Part shown: one piece after another, positions 49,315 to 56,481 of the stretch | Numbering within the stretch: the first letter of the stretch is position 1 | Layout of the letters: each line of letters begins with the position of its first letter | Source of the DNA: RGIG2206 sp045540915 | GTDB lineage: Bacteria > Bacillota > Clostridia > Oscillospirales > Acutalibacteraceae | Assembly (NCBI GenBank): GCA_045540915.1 | Contig: JAZQID010000129.1 | Span: forward strand, 1-56,481 | Length of the DNA: 56,481 nucleotides | Reading direction: 5' to 3' | Notes under the pieces: generated by a model | Databases searched by the model: none | The model's input: the letters and a program-made list of their open reading frames with translations, nothing else | Told to the model about the DNA's origin: nothing | Translations under genes and position numbers: made by a program

Positions 49315-51209
49315 CACTGCGCCTCCATTTCTTCCAGCATCTCGCTGAGCCGAGCCCACTCGTCGAGCAGGTCCTCCTGCTTTTTGGTAAGCAGGTCTAT
49401 CCTCTCGGTCAGCTCGACCGCCTTTTGATAATCGGCAGCTACCTGTGGGTCAGAAAGAGCATCGTTGCTCTCGGCAAGCTCCGCATCGACCTGCTCAAGC
49501 TCCTTTTCAACCGCTGTCACGCGGCTTTTGGCCTTTCTCAGTTGGGATTGCCATTCCTTTTTGGCCTTGTAGGCTTCGCCGCCCGCTCCCATCTTTTTCT
49601 CAGGTGCAGGTGCTTCGCTTACAGGCTGACGCTTGCTCATATAGTAGGTGTAGTTACCGTTATATACGGTGACTCCGCCTTCCTCCATAACAAATATGCG
49701 GTCGGCAAGGCGGTCTATGAATCTTCGGTCGTGGGAGACGATGAGCATAGTTCCGCCGTAGTCGGCGAGAGCCTGCTCAAGCGCCTGTCGGGAGTATACG
49801 TCGAGGTGGTTGGTCGGCTCGTCGAGGAGCAGGAAGTTGTTGCCCTCGAGCATCATTTTGAGTATCATAAGCCTCGCACGCTCACCGCCCGAAAGCTCGC
49901 CGACCGTCTTAAACACGTCGTCGTTGCGGAACAAAAAGGCCGCCAAGGCTCCCCTTATCTCGCTTTGGGTCTTGTCGGGGAAGTCGTCCCAAATCTCGTT
50001 GAGGGCGGTCTTTTCGGGTGAAAGGGTGCTCTGGGTCTGGTCGAAATATCCGACGCTGACCGCCGCGCCGAAGCGCACCGAGCCACCCTCCTTGAGCAAC
50101 TGCTTGAGCAGGGTGGTCTTGCCACAGCCGTTAGCGCCGAGCAAAAAGACCCTCTCGCCCCGCTTTATCGTGAAATCGACGTCGCGGTAGAGCAGATTGT
50201 CACCGTATGCAAAGAAAAGGCCGTCGGCAGTGACGACATCGTTGCCCCCGACCATTCGGGGCGTGAACTGAAAACGTATGCCCTCGGTCTCGGCCTCGGG
50301 TTTTACGAGGGATTCGCGGAGTTTGTCCACCACCTTCTGCTTTGAGTCGGCGGTGCGTATATTCTTCTCGCGGTTCCATTGGTGCTGCTGACGGATGACC
50401 GCCTCAAGCCGCTCGATCTCCTGCATCGTGTTCTCGTAATGGCGGCGGGCAACCTCGCGTTGCTCCTCTTTCAGCTCGAGGTAGCGGGTATAGGAGCCCT
50501 TGTAGTCGGTAAGGCGGCCGTTCTCTATCTCGAGAGTACGGGTGGTCACGGCATCAAGAAAATATCGGTCGTGGGAGATGATGATGGCGGCACCCGAATA
50601 GTTCTTCAGGTAGGCCTCGAGCCATTCGACCGAATCGATATCAAGGTGGTTGGTCGGCTCGTCAAGAAGCAACAGCTCCGCACCCGACAAAAGCAGTCGG
50701 GCAAGCGAAATTTTGGAAAGCTGGCCGCCGCTCAAGGCCGAAAGGGGCAAATTGAGCTGTTCCTCGGTCAAGCCGAGACCCAGCAGGGCGCTTCGGGTAC
50801 GGGCGCGAAAGGTCAAGCCGCCCTTGGCCTCAAATTCTTCGCGCAGGCGGTGCTGGCGCTCGATTATACCCTCGTCACCCTCAGAAAGCCGCTCGGTCAG
50901 CACCTCAAGCTCGGCTTCGGCATCGATCAGGTCGCTGAAAATCTCCAACGCGGCGTCAAAGGCCGACTTCTCGCCCTTTGCGGCGACTATCTGCTCCATA
51001 TAGCCGATACGTAGGCCCTTCATCCTCGCAAAGCCGCCCGCATCGGCAGACAGCTCGCCCGTTATCAACTTGAAAAGGGTGGTCTTGCCGCAGCCGTTGG
51101 CACCGATCAGCCCGACCTTTTCGCCGTTTTGTATCTCAAAATCGGCAGGCGCAAATAGGGTCCTCTCCCCAAAACTCAGGGTCACACCCCTTGCCGACAG
51201 TACAGCCAC
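49311..51209 (-). CDS. ABC-F family ATPase
   Basis: A 632-residue protein from the GTG at 51209 (GGGAGG eight bases upstream). Two ATPase domains have GANGCGKTT, LSGGQ/LSGGE and DEPTNHLD. An arm-like insertion follows the first, a linker with TADSKQKVVDKL joins them, and a C-terminal coiled coil (about 555-630) ends it. It has no membrane segments. ABC-F proteins act on the ribosome; the layout fits the YdiF/Uup housekeeping groups better than resistance proteins. It begins the Rnf transcript, an unexpected partner. Confidence 0.93.
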   Translation of the reverse strand: MAVLSARGVTLSFGERTLFAPADFEIQNGEKVGLIGANGCGKTTLFKLITGELSADAGGFARMKGLRIGYMEQIVAAKGEKSAFDAALEIFSDLIDAEAELEVLTERLSEGDEGIIERQHRLREEFEAKGGLTFRARTRSALLGLGLTEEQLNLPLSALSGGQLSKISLARLLLSGAELLLLDEPTNHLDIDSVEWLEAYLKNYSGAAIIISHDRYFLDAVTTRTLEIENGRLTDYKGSYTRYLELKEEQREVARRHYENTMQEIERLEAVIRQQHQWNREKNIRTADSKQKVVDKLRESLVKPEAETEGIRFQFTPRMVGGNDVVTADGLFFAYGDNLLYRDVDFTIKRGERVFLLGANGCGKTTLLKQLLKEGGSVRFGAAVSVGYFDQTQSTLSPEKTALNEIWDDFPDKTQSEIRGALAAFLFRNDDVFKTVGELSGGERARLMILKMMLEGNNFLLLDEPTNHLDVYSRQALEQALADYGGTMLIVSHDRRFIDRLADRIFVMEEGGVTVYNGNYTYYMSKRQPVSEAPAPEKKMGAGGEAYKAKKEWQSQLRKAKSRVTAVEKELEQVDAELAESNDALSDPQVAADYQKAVELTERIDLLTKKQEDLLDEWARLSEMLEEMEAQW

Positions 51210-51245
51210 GCGCAACACCTCCCATTCGACATAATTATCTTTTTT

Positions 51246-51274
51246 ATTATAACATATGTTTTAACTATTGACAA
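51246..51274 (-). promoter_or_regulatory. Promoter of the ABC-F/apbE/rnf operon
   Basis: On the minus strand TTGTCA (51274-51269), 17 bp, TATAAT (51251-51246). Its -35 box overlaps the -35 box of the divergent mgtE promoter. Confidence 0.75.
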
Positions 51275-51296
51275 TCGATAAAAGAGAAGTTAATAT
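51268..51296 (+). promoter_or_regulatory. Promoter of the M-box/mgtE transcript
   Basis: TTGACA (51268-51273), 17 bp, TAATAT (51291-51296), giving a start near 51303, just before the riboswitch. Confidence 0.78.
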
Positions 51297-51304
51297 GAAA
51301 AATG

Positions 51305-51456
51305 TAACCAATTACACCGGTAGGCAAGGCTACCGCACGGATATGGATTGATACCGCGAAGCAGTGGAGACACTGCCAGCCGGTCAACAGGGCTCGTCGA
51401 ATCAAGGCGTGACCTAACTCAGTTTCACCGCCGTGCGAAGTTAAAGCTCAGACGGA
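51305..51456 (+). ncRNA. M-box (ykoK leader) Mg2+ riboswitch aptamer
   Basis: The leader shows the conserved M-box pieces in order: GGTAGGC with GGCTACCGC, a purine-rich core (GAAGCAGTGGAGACACTGC), GGTCAACAG, and the closing GTTAAAGCTC. It lies upstream of mgtE, the classic target. The aptamer senses free Mg2+. Its last bases (GCTCAGACGG, 51446-51455) can also pair with the 5' arm of the downstream terminator. Confidence 0.9.
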
Positions 51457-51486
51457 TAAGCGAGAAGACCTTTTGGCCAATTCACA

Positions 51487-51515
51487 CCGTCGGAGCAAGC
51501 TCTGACGGTTTTTTT
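51487..51515 (+). terminator. Riboswitch-controlled terminator
   Basis: CCGTCGGAGC (51487-51496) pairs with GCTCTGACGG (51499-51508), followed by a T-run of seven. The 3' arm is nearly the same as the aptamer's 51446-51455 segment, so antiterminator and terminator compete for one strand. High Mg2+ should favour termination. Confidence 0.88.
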
Positions 51516-51674
51516 GTTTGCAAAATCCATAAGATAAAGGAAGTGAGCGTATGGACCCCGTTGGGCCGAGTTTTTACATTTTTGATGCAGTATGTCAGAC
51601 GGGTTCCCTGCGCCCTTTTTGACCGACCTGCATCCTTTCGCCCTTGTTAGACCTATGTGAAAGGAGTAGTTCCA

Positions 51675-53012
51675 ATGGATATTCAGAGAATTTGTGAGCT
51701 CCTTGAAGAAAAGCAGTACCGTCAGCTTCGCGAGACCCTTGAGGATATCAACCCTGCCGATATTGCCTTGCTCTTGGAGGAGCTGGACGAAAATTCGCGC
51801 GCCGTCGTCTTCCGCTTGCTGTCAAAGACCGCGGCTGCCGAAAGCTTCGTTGAGCTTGAAAGCTCCACCCAGTCCACCCTTATCCGCGTATTCAGCGACC
51901 GCGAGCTCAAGGAGATAGTAAACGAGCTTTACGTCGACGACTTTGTCGACATAGTCGAGGAGATGCCTGCCAACGTCGTGCGCCGCATCCTCAACCAGAC
52001 CGACGCTCAGACCCGTCGGGTCATAAACGAGATACTCAAGTACCCCGATGACAGCGCAGGAAGCGTGATGACGGTCGAATACGTCGCGCTCAAATCGGGT
52101 ATGACGGTTGCCGACGCCCTCGCGAACATTAAGCGCACCGGCATCGACAAGGAGACCATCTACAACTGCTACGTCGTCGACAGCAACCGCCATCTGCTCG
52201 GTGTCGTCACCGCCAAGAGCCTTCTGCTCGCCGACTCGGATGAGGTCATCGACAACCTCGCCGAGCGGGATATTATATCGGTCACCACCCTCGAGGACAG
52301 AGAAGACGTTGCAAAGAAGTTTGCCAAATACGACCTGCTCGCCATTCCCGTCGTTGACAGCGAAAACCGACTGGTCGGTATCGTCACCGTTGACGACGCT
52401 ATCGACGTTCTTGAGGAAGAGGCTACCGAGGATATCGAAAAGATGGCGGCTATCACCCCGACCGACAAGCCCTATTTCCACACAGGCGTCATCCAGACCT
52501 GGCTCAAGCGCATCCCTTGGCTTCTGCTGATGATGGTGACCGCCACCTTTACGGGACTGGTCATTCAGCAGTACGAGACCGCCCTTGCCGCGCAGGTCGC
52601 CCTGACCGCCTTCATCCCGATGCTGATGGGCACGGCGGGCAACTCGGGCTCGCAGGCATCGGTCTCCATCATACGCGCACTATCCCTCGGAGATATCACT
52701 ATGCGCGACTTTTTCAGGGTGGTGAGCAAGGAGCTGAGGGTTTCGGTACTCTGCGGTGTGACCCTTGCGGCAGCCAACTTCGTTAAGATGCTCATTTTTG
52801 ACAGGGTGGATATTATGATATCGGCCACCGTCTGCCTCACCCTCGTCATAACCGTCATATTTGCAAAGCTTTTCGGAAGCATTCTGCCCATCCTCGCAAA
52901 GCGGGTCGGCTTTGACCCTGCCGTTATGGCGGCACCTTTTATCACAACGGTGGTTGACACCCTGTCGTTATTGGTGTATTTTAATGTTGCAACAACCCTT
53001 TTGGGTATTTAA
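51675..53012 (+). CDS. mgtE: MgtE-family magnesium transporter
   Basis: A 445-residue protein starting at MDIQRICELL, with AAAGGAG eight bases upstream. Cytoplasmic N domain (1-125, helical repeats; DDFVDIVEEMP), a CBS pair (about 130-255; GSVMTVEYVALKSG, LLAIPVVDSENRLVGIVTVDD), the plug helix, and five membrane segments (about 275-445; MGTAGNSGSQAS, with the Asp near the end, TVVDTLS, lining the pore). It imports Mg2+ and is gated by cytoplasmic Mg2+, so it is controlled by protein and by riboswitch. Confidence 0.97.
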   Translation: MDIQRICELLEEKQYRQLRETLEDINPADIALLLEELDENSRAVVFRLLSKTAAAESFVELESSTQSTLIRVFSDRELKEIVNELYVDDFVDIVEEMPANVVRRILNQTDAQTRRVINEILKYPDDSAGSVMTVEYVALKSGMTVADALANIKRTGIDKETIYNCYVVDSNRHLLGVVTAKSLLLADSDEVIDNLAERDIISVTTLEDREDVAKKFAKYDLLAIPVVDSENRLVGIVTVDDAIDVLEEEATEDIEKMAAITPTDKPYFHTGVIQTWLKRIPWLLLMMVTATFTGLVIQQYETALAAQVALTAFIPMLMGTAGNSGSQASVSIIRALSLGDITMRDFFRVVSKELRVSVLCGVTLAAANFVKMLIFDRVDIMISATVCLTLVITVIFAKLFGSILPILAKRVGFDPAVMAAPFITTVVDTLSLLVYFNVATTLLGI

Positions 53013-53051
53013 CGGAACGGCCCTTTGTGGCGTTTCAAAGGAGAGAGGCTT

Positions 53052-54590
53052 ATGAAATACCGTATCAAAGATTACCCTGAATATCGCGAGCAGGTCAATG
53101 CTATGAGCGTTGACGAACTGCTGATGGCAGTTGTCTGCCCTAACGTCTGGAAGGGTCGCGAAGCCATCCGCGACACCGCAGGTGTCTTCATCCACGCCGC
53201 AACCACCGAAGATGCCGCCGCCCGTGCCGCTGAAATCAACGAAGGCAGGGAGCTTCCCGCTGTCATCGTATCCGATATGGAATACGGCCCCGGCAATATG
53301 ATACTGGGAACCACCTCTTTTCCGTCGATGCGTGCCGCCGCTGAGGCAGGCGACGAGGAGCTTGCCTACCAGATGGGTGTCATCTCCGCAAAGGATGCAC
53401 GTGCCGCAGGATATCATTGGACCTTCGGCCCCGTTGTCGACATTCTCGAAAACCACTTCAACCCTATCGTCAACATCCGCACTCCCGGCGAGGACGCCGA
53501 CACCGTTATCCGTTATGCAGGCGCCTATATGCGCGGACTGCAGGACAACGGACTGGCCGCCACCATCAAGCATTTCCCCGGCGACGGACTTTGCAAGTTT
53601 GACCAGCACCTGACCACCGCCATCAATCCTCAGACCCGCGAGGAATGGGACGAAAGCTTTGGCAAGGTCTACTCCGAGCTTATCGAGCAGGGCGCCAAAT
53701 CGGTTATGATCGGCCACATCGCCCTGCCCTCATACGACGAGATCGACGAGCAGACGGGGCTTTATCCCCCTGCCACCGTCTCGCGCAACCTTATGACCGG
53801 TCTGCTCAAGGAAAAACTCGGCTTCGAAGGAATCATCGTTTCCGATGCCGTCAATATGGGCGGTATTGCCAACTATACATACCTCTATGACGGCCTCGCA
53901 CGCTTCCTTGAGGCAGGCGGAGACTGTCTGCTCTTTGTACGCGACCTCGACGAGTACAAGGTCGAGATGAAGAAGTGCATCGACGCAGGTGTGCTGACCC
54001 TTGAGGCCCTGCGCGACCGCGCCTACCGTATGACCTGCTTCAGACGCGAGATCATCGACGAGGCGAGCGCGCCCTTCACTCCCGTGGTTCGCGAGGAGGC
54101 CGAAAAGGTCGCTCAGGAGATGGCCGAAAAATGCGTAAAGCTGGTTCGCGACCGCAAGGGCACCCTACCCTTCAAACTGACCAAAGAAACGAAGGTCGCA
54201 CACGTCGTGCTTCACAACAACTCGGTCAAGAACTTCGCCTGCACCGAGGACCTCTCCCGCCGCATCAGCGAGCGTTGCACCGTCGATACCCTCGTTGATC
54301 CGGGCCCCGAGAGGCTGAGAACTATCGCCTGCGAGGGTGAGTACGACCTCATCATCTGCTCGGTGCTTACTTCCCCCGATTACGCGACCAATGCCGTTCA
54401 TCTTTCGGGTGCTATGGCACGCAATATGAGCTGGGGCTGGATGAAGTATCCCACTCCGACCGTCTTCCTGTCCTATTACAGCCCCTATTTCTGCGAAGAA
54501 TATGAGGGGGCCACCGACGCCATCATCAACACCTTCGGATATAATCAGTACACCAACAACGCAGTCGAGCGTATTTTGTTTGGGGAATAA
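53052..54590 (+). CDS. Glycoside hydrolase family 3 protein
   Basis: A 512-residue protein without signal peptide, starting at MKYRIKDYPEY (AAAGGAG upstream). The N-terminal GH3 barrel has IKHFPGDGLCKFDQHL, the counterpart of the KHFPGHG block of NagZ-type enzymes, and the nucleophile Asp in IIVSDAVNMGG. The NagZ His of the HGxxxxDSH loop is replaced by Asp (GDG), so a strict NagZ reading is unsure. The C-terminal part (about 350-510) is an alpha/beta domain. It may be a beta-N-acetylhexosaminidase or beta-glucosidase. It lies 39 bases after mgtE and is probably cotranscribed. Confidence 0.88.
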   Translation: MKYRIKDYPEYREQVNAMSVDELLMAVVCPNVWKGREAIRDTAGVFIHAATTEDAAARAAEINEGRELPAVIVSDMEYGPGNMILGTTSFPSMRAAAEAGDEELAYQMGVISAKDARAAGYHWTFGPVVDILENHFNPIVNIRTPGEDADTVIRYAGAYMRGLQDNGLAATIKHFPGDGLCKFDQHLTTAINPQTREEWDESFGKVYSELIEQGAKSVMIGHIALPSYDEIDEQTGLYPPATVSRNLMTGLLKEKLGFEGIIVSDAVNMGGIANYTYLYDGLARFLEAGGDCLLFVRDLDEYKVEMKKCIDAGVLTLEALRDRAYRMTCFRREIIDEASAPFTPVVREEAEKVAQEMAEKCVKLVRDRKGTLPFKLTKETKVAHVVLHNNSVKNFACTEDLSRRISERCTVDTLVDPGPERLRTIACEGEYDLIICSVLTSPDYATNAVHLSGAMARNMSWGWMKYPTPTVFLSYYSPYFCEEYEGATDAIINTFGYNQYTNNAVERILFGE

Positions 54591-54603
54591 ATCGAGTTTT
54601 ATA

Positions 54604-54652
54604 AAATCAACCGCCCGAGAAAGAGATGATCTCCTTCTCGGGCGGTTGATTT
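54604..54652. terminator. Strong bidirectional terminator
   Basis: A 17-bp perfect stem AAATCAACCGCCCGAGA (54604-54620) / 54636-54652 with a partly paired loop, between converging genes. Confidence 0.92.
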
Positions 54653-54690
54653 ATACCTGCCAAAACAACAGGCGCTTTCTCAATAGCCTA

Positions 54691-55917
54691 TTAAATTAAA
54701 TTACTTGGTATCAAACAGTTGTCCGCGTCTATCAGTACAGGTTCTTCACACATACAAATAATACCGCCATTACCTCTGTTCAAGCTCGCCTTATCGATAA
54801 CAGAATACTTTTTCACCTCTCTGTTGTTTGGGTTTGCAGATTTTTTAATTTCAAGAGGGTGAATAATATCGCTTTCTTCAACAAAAACATCAATTTCCTT
54901 TGCGTTAGAATCACGATAATAGGTTATATTGCACTTCGCCTTGCCGTAGGAATAATTTTTAACAAGCTCCATTATAACGTAATTCTCGTAAAAATGGCCG
55001 CTTACCGCTCCATGCATAAGGGTTGCGGGGGTGAGCCACATTGAAAGATAAGCGCATAACCCCGTATCGCAAAAGTATAATTTTGGCGTTTTGGTTAAGC
55101 GCTGCAGAGCATTGTTGGAATAGGGTTCAAGCAAATATATTATTCCTAACCCCTGTAAAACCTTTACCCAAGTTTTTGCCGTAGGCTGCGAGATGTCGGC
55201 CGCCGCTGCCAAATTAGCAAAATTCAATTGCTCTGACACAAGGGCTGCGCAGGCATTAAGGAACTTTCTGAATCTAACCGTATCGGTTATTCCGCCCTCC
55301 TCAGCTATATCACGCATAAGATAGGTTTCAACATAGGAATTAAAATACTCGGCTCTTAACTCCTCGTCAACCCCACATACCTGCGGCATGCCGCCCTCCC
55401 AAATATGATTGAAAACTGAAACAACATCATTTTTCGGAACTTGTCTTTGGCGGCTTTGCAATGTTTCAAGAGAAAAGTCAAGTTCCGTATCAAAAGTTGT
55501 TTTGTTTTTTTCTCTTTGGGAAAGACCATATAATTCCAATATGCACAATCTTCCGGCAAGGGTATCTTTGATTTTTTTCATCATCTTGTATTGCTGTGAA
55601 CCGGTAAGCCAAAACAACCCCGTTTCTTCGCTTTCATCACACATAATTTTGATTTGTTCAAAAAGCTCAGGAGCTTTTTGAACTTCGTCTATCAAAATCG
55701 GTGGCTTATATGTCTGAAAAAACAACACGGGGTCTCTTTTGGCCAGATCTCTTGCTATAGCGTTGTCAAGCGTAACGTAGGTTCTGTTTGTGCCCTCGGC
55801 CAGATGCTTCATCATCGTGGTTTTGCCTACCTGTCTTGCACCTGTTACAAGAATCGCCTTAAAAAATCCATTCATTTTTGTGAACTTTCTTTCAAGCTCG
55901 CGTGTAATATACTCCAA
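54691..55917 (-). CDS. AAA ATPase with DUF4143 domain
   Basis: A 408-residue protein with probable TTG start (55917), since GAGGTG lies eight bases upstream inside the end of the preceding small gene. The AAA domain (1-170) has Walker A GARQVGKTT, ILIDEVQKAPELFEQI (Walker B) and WLTGSQQ (sensor). A helical winged region and the DUF4143 nuclease-like domain follow (ITYYRDSNAKEIDVFVE...PLEIKKS, an E...D...ExK pattern). The family is common as isolated genes in gut Clostridia and Bacteroidetes, and function is undetermined. It is A+T-rich. Confidence 0.9.
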   Translation of the reverse strand: MEYITRELERKFTKMNGFFKAILVTGARQVGKTTMMKHLAEGTNRTYVTLDNAIARDLAKRDPVLFFQTYKPPILIDEVQKAPELFEQIKIMCDESEETGLFWLTGSQQYKMMKKIKDTLAGRLCILELYGLSQREKNKTTFDTELDFSLETLQSRQRQVPKNDVVSVFNHIWEGGMPQVCGVDEELRAEYFNSYVETYLMRDIAEEGGITDTVRFRKFLNACAALVSEQLNFANLAAAADISQPTAKTWVKVLQGLGIIYLLEPYSNNALQRLTKTPKLYFCDTGLCAYLSMWLTPATLMHGAVSGHFYENYVIMELVKNYSYGKAKCNITYYRDSNAKEIDVFVEESDIIHPLEIKKSANPNNREVKKYSVIDKASLNRGNGGIICMCEEPVLIDADNCLIPSNLI

Positions 55918-55921
55918 GTTT

Positions 55922-56062
55922 TCACACCTCGTTTTTAAGAAAATCTAAACTATATTTTATTTTATCATAACTTTTTGTTTTGTCAAGACCTTGCTTTTTC
56001 ATTTCACCTATTTCTTGCGCCAGATGAATAACGGAGGCTTTACCGCGGATAAAGATTTCCAT
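55922..56062 (-). CDS. Small 46-residue protein coupled to the DUF4143 ATPase
   Basis: Begins MEIFIRGKASVIHLAQEIGE with GGGAG before the ATG. It is charged and probably all-helical (MKKQGLDKTKSYDKIKYSLD). Its last codons carry the ribosome-binding site of the ATPase gene, and the stop lies four bases before that start, so translation is coupled. The family is unrecognised. It could be a leader-like or antitoxin-like partner, but there is no direct evidence. Confidence 0.5.
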   Translation of the reverse strand: MEIFIRGKASVIHLAQEIGEMKKQGLDKTKSYDKIKYSLDFLKNEV

Positions 56063-56129
56063 CGTTCTCCCGCCAAAGCAACGCGCGGACAACAAGCTAC
56101 TCCTACAAAATACAACCGTACCTATATGT

Positions 56130-56152
56130 AAGGGAGGCGTTTCGCCTCCCTT
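56130..56152. other. Hairpin in a 174-bp intergenic region
   Basis: AAGGGAGGCG (56130-56139) pairs perfectly with CGCCTCCCTT (56143-56152) around TTT. There is no T-run on either side, so it is not a standard terminator. Nothing else is seen between 56063 and 56236. Confidence 0.55.
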
Positions 56153-56236
56153 CATACAACAGCCGCGTTCAGCGCGCAGGAACAACGGCTACAATAATAA
56201 CTACACTTAAAGTGCGGATAATCAGACGAATGTCTG

Positions 56237-56481
56237 CTACAGAAAGCGCTTCATACTTTGAATGGTGCGCTCCTGCTCGGCAATGGCCCTGTTGGCGATG
56301 TCGACCGCCTTGGGCGATGCCGACGGGTTTTCGTGTATCGCCTTGAGCAACTCGATGTTGCCCATCGTACAGCCCTGAATCATCATCTTCGCCGCCTCGG
56401 AGGTGTCTCGCTTGCGGTTAAGCTGTGCGTTGACGGCGGTGCGCATCATCATTTTGATGGTCTGGGGATTGCGGCCTGCGC
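56237..56481 (-). CDS. C-terminal end of an unrecognised protein (cut by window edge)
   Basis: The frame stays open to the window edge (AGRNPQTIKMMM precedes the first ATG at 56452), so the start lies outside. The visible about 81 residues are helical and soluble: MMRTAVNAQLNRKRDTSEAAKM, a Met-rich stretch, NPSASPKAVDIANRAIAEQE and the end SMKRFL. No family is recognised. Codon use is G+C-rich like the main chromosome, unlike the DUF4143 gene next to it. Confidence 0.6.
   Translation of the reverse strand, partial: AGRNPQTIKMMMRTAVNAQLNRKRDTSEAAKMMIQGCTMGNIELLKAIHENPSASPKAVDIANRAIAEQERTIQSMKRFL

Noticed and set aside
49311..51209. ABC-F gene as an antibiotic-resistance determinant
   Set aside because: Domain layout and C-terminal coiled coil fit housekeeping YdiF/Uup-type proteins; no attenuation leader peptide or mobile context is seen.
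56130..56152. Hairpin as an intrinsic terminator or an insertion-sequence end
   Set aside because: No T-run on either side, no second copy in the window and no transposase.

Overview
The window looks like chromosome from a spore-forming, anaerobic member of the Clostridia, probably an uncultured gut Oscillospiraceae or Lachnospiraceae relative. The evidence is SleC-type spore cortex-lysis modules, a SpoVB-like flippase, a class B sortase with a PKTG substrate, a six-subunit Rnf complex, an ApbE flavin transferase, an M-box Mg2+ riboswitch, Firmicutes ribosome-binding sites and Firmicutes-type LexA. The taxon is inferred from gene content only. No transposase, integrase, CRISPR array, phage module or rRNA was seen.

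Layout. 1-4.6 kb (minus strand): a wrecked collagen-like (BclA-type) gene, a SpoVB-like flippase and three proteins that look like the separate modules of the spore cortex-lytic enzyme SleC. 4.6-8.9 kb: an A+T-rich island with an operon of three membrane proteins that each carry a cytoplasmic zinc ribbon, followed by a fic gene flanked by two identical 33-bp terminator copies. 8.9-12.4 kb: a cell-envelope unit (sortase substrate, class B sortase, LytR-CpsA-Psr protein) and a membrane-anchored beta-propeller. 12.5-13.5 kb (plus): lexA and a small repeat protein. 13.5-19.1 kb (minus): an operon of SDR reductase, alanine racemase, beta-galactosidase and VanZ. 19.1-25.0 kb: a 427-bp A+T-rich intergenic region, a small membrane protein, a large secreted beta-helix protein, an SPFH/prohibitin pair and a small orphan protein.

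25.0-41.6 kb (minus): a capsule or secondary wall polysaccharide operon of 14 genes. One good promoter lies at its head (41555-41583) and one strong terminator at its end (25005-25044). It encodes an initiating sugar transferase, a CDP-glycerol-type transferase, three GT4 glycosyltransferases, Wzy, Wzx, UDP-glucose dehydrogenase, a UDP-uronate epimerase, the CapE/CapF/CapG set for UDP-L-FucNAc, a PglD-like acyltransferase and a nucleotidyltransferase-fold protein. 41.8-42.5 kb: a four-helix-bundle protein, an unusual repeat cluster and tRNA-Arg(ACG).

42.6-51.2 kb (minus): a 10-gene unit running ABC-F, apbE, NusG-II protein, Gx transporter, rnfC-D-G-E-A-B. ApbE would attach FMN to RnfG and RnfD, so the flavin-loading enzyme and its targets are made together. 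51.2-54.6 kb (plus): a divergent promoter sharing its -35 box with the Rnf unit, an M-box riboswitch with a readable terminator switch, mgtE and a GH3 glycosidase. 54.7-56.5 kb (minus): a DUF4143 ATPase with a tiny upstream partner, and the C-terminal end of an unrecognised gene.

The most notable non-coding signal is a 22-bp upstream and -35 element, 20 of 22 bases identical, shared by the sortase-substrate promoter and the capsule operon promoter. At the capsule end a further inverted copy of its 12-bp core lies upstream. This suggests a common regulator of surface decoration.
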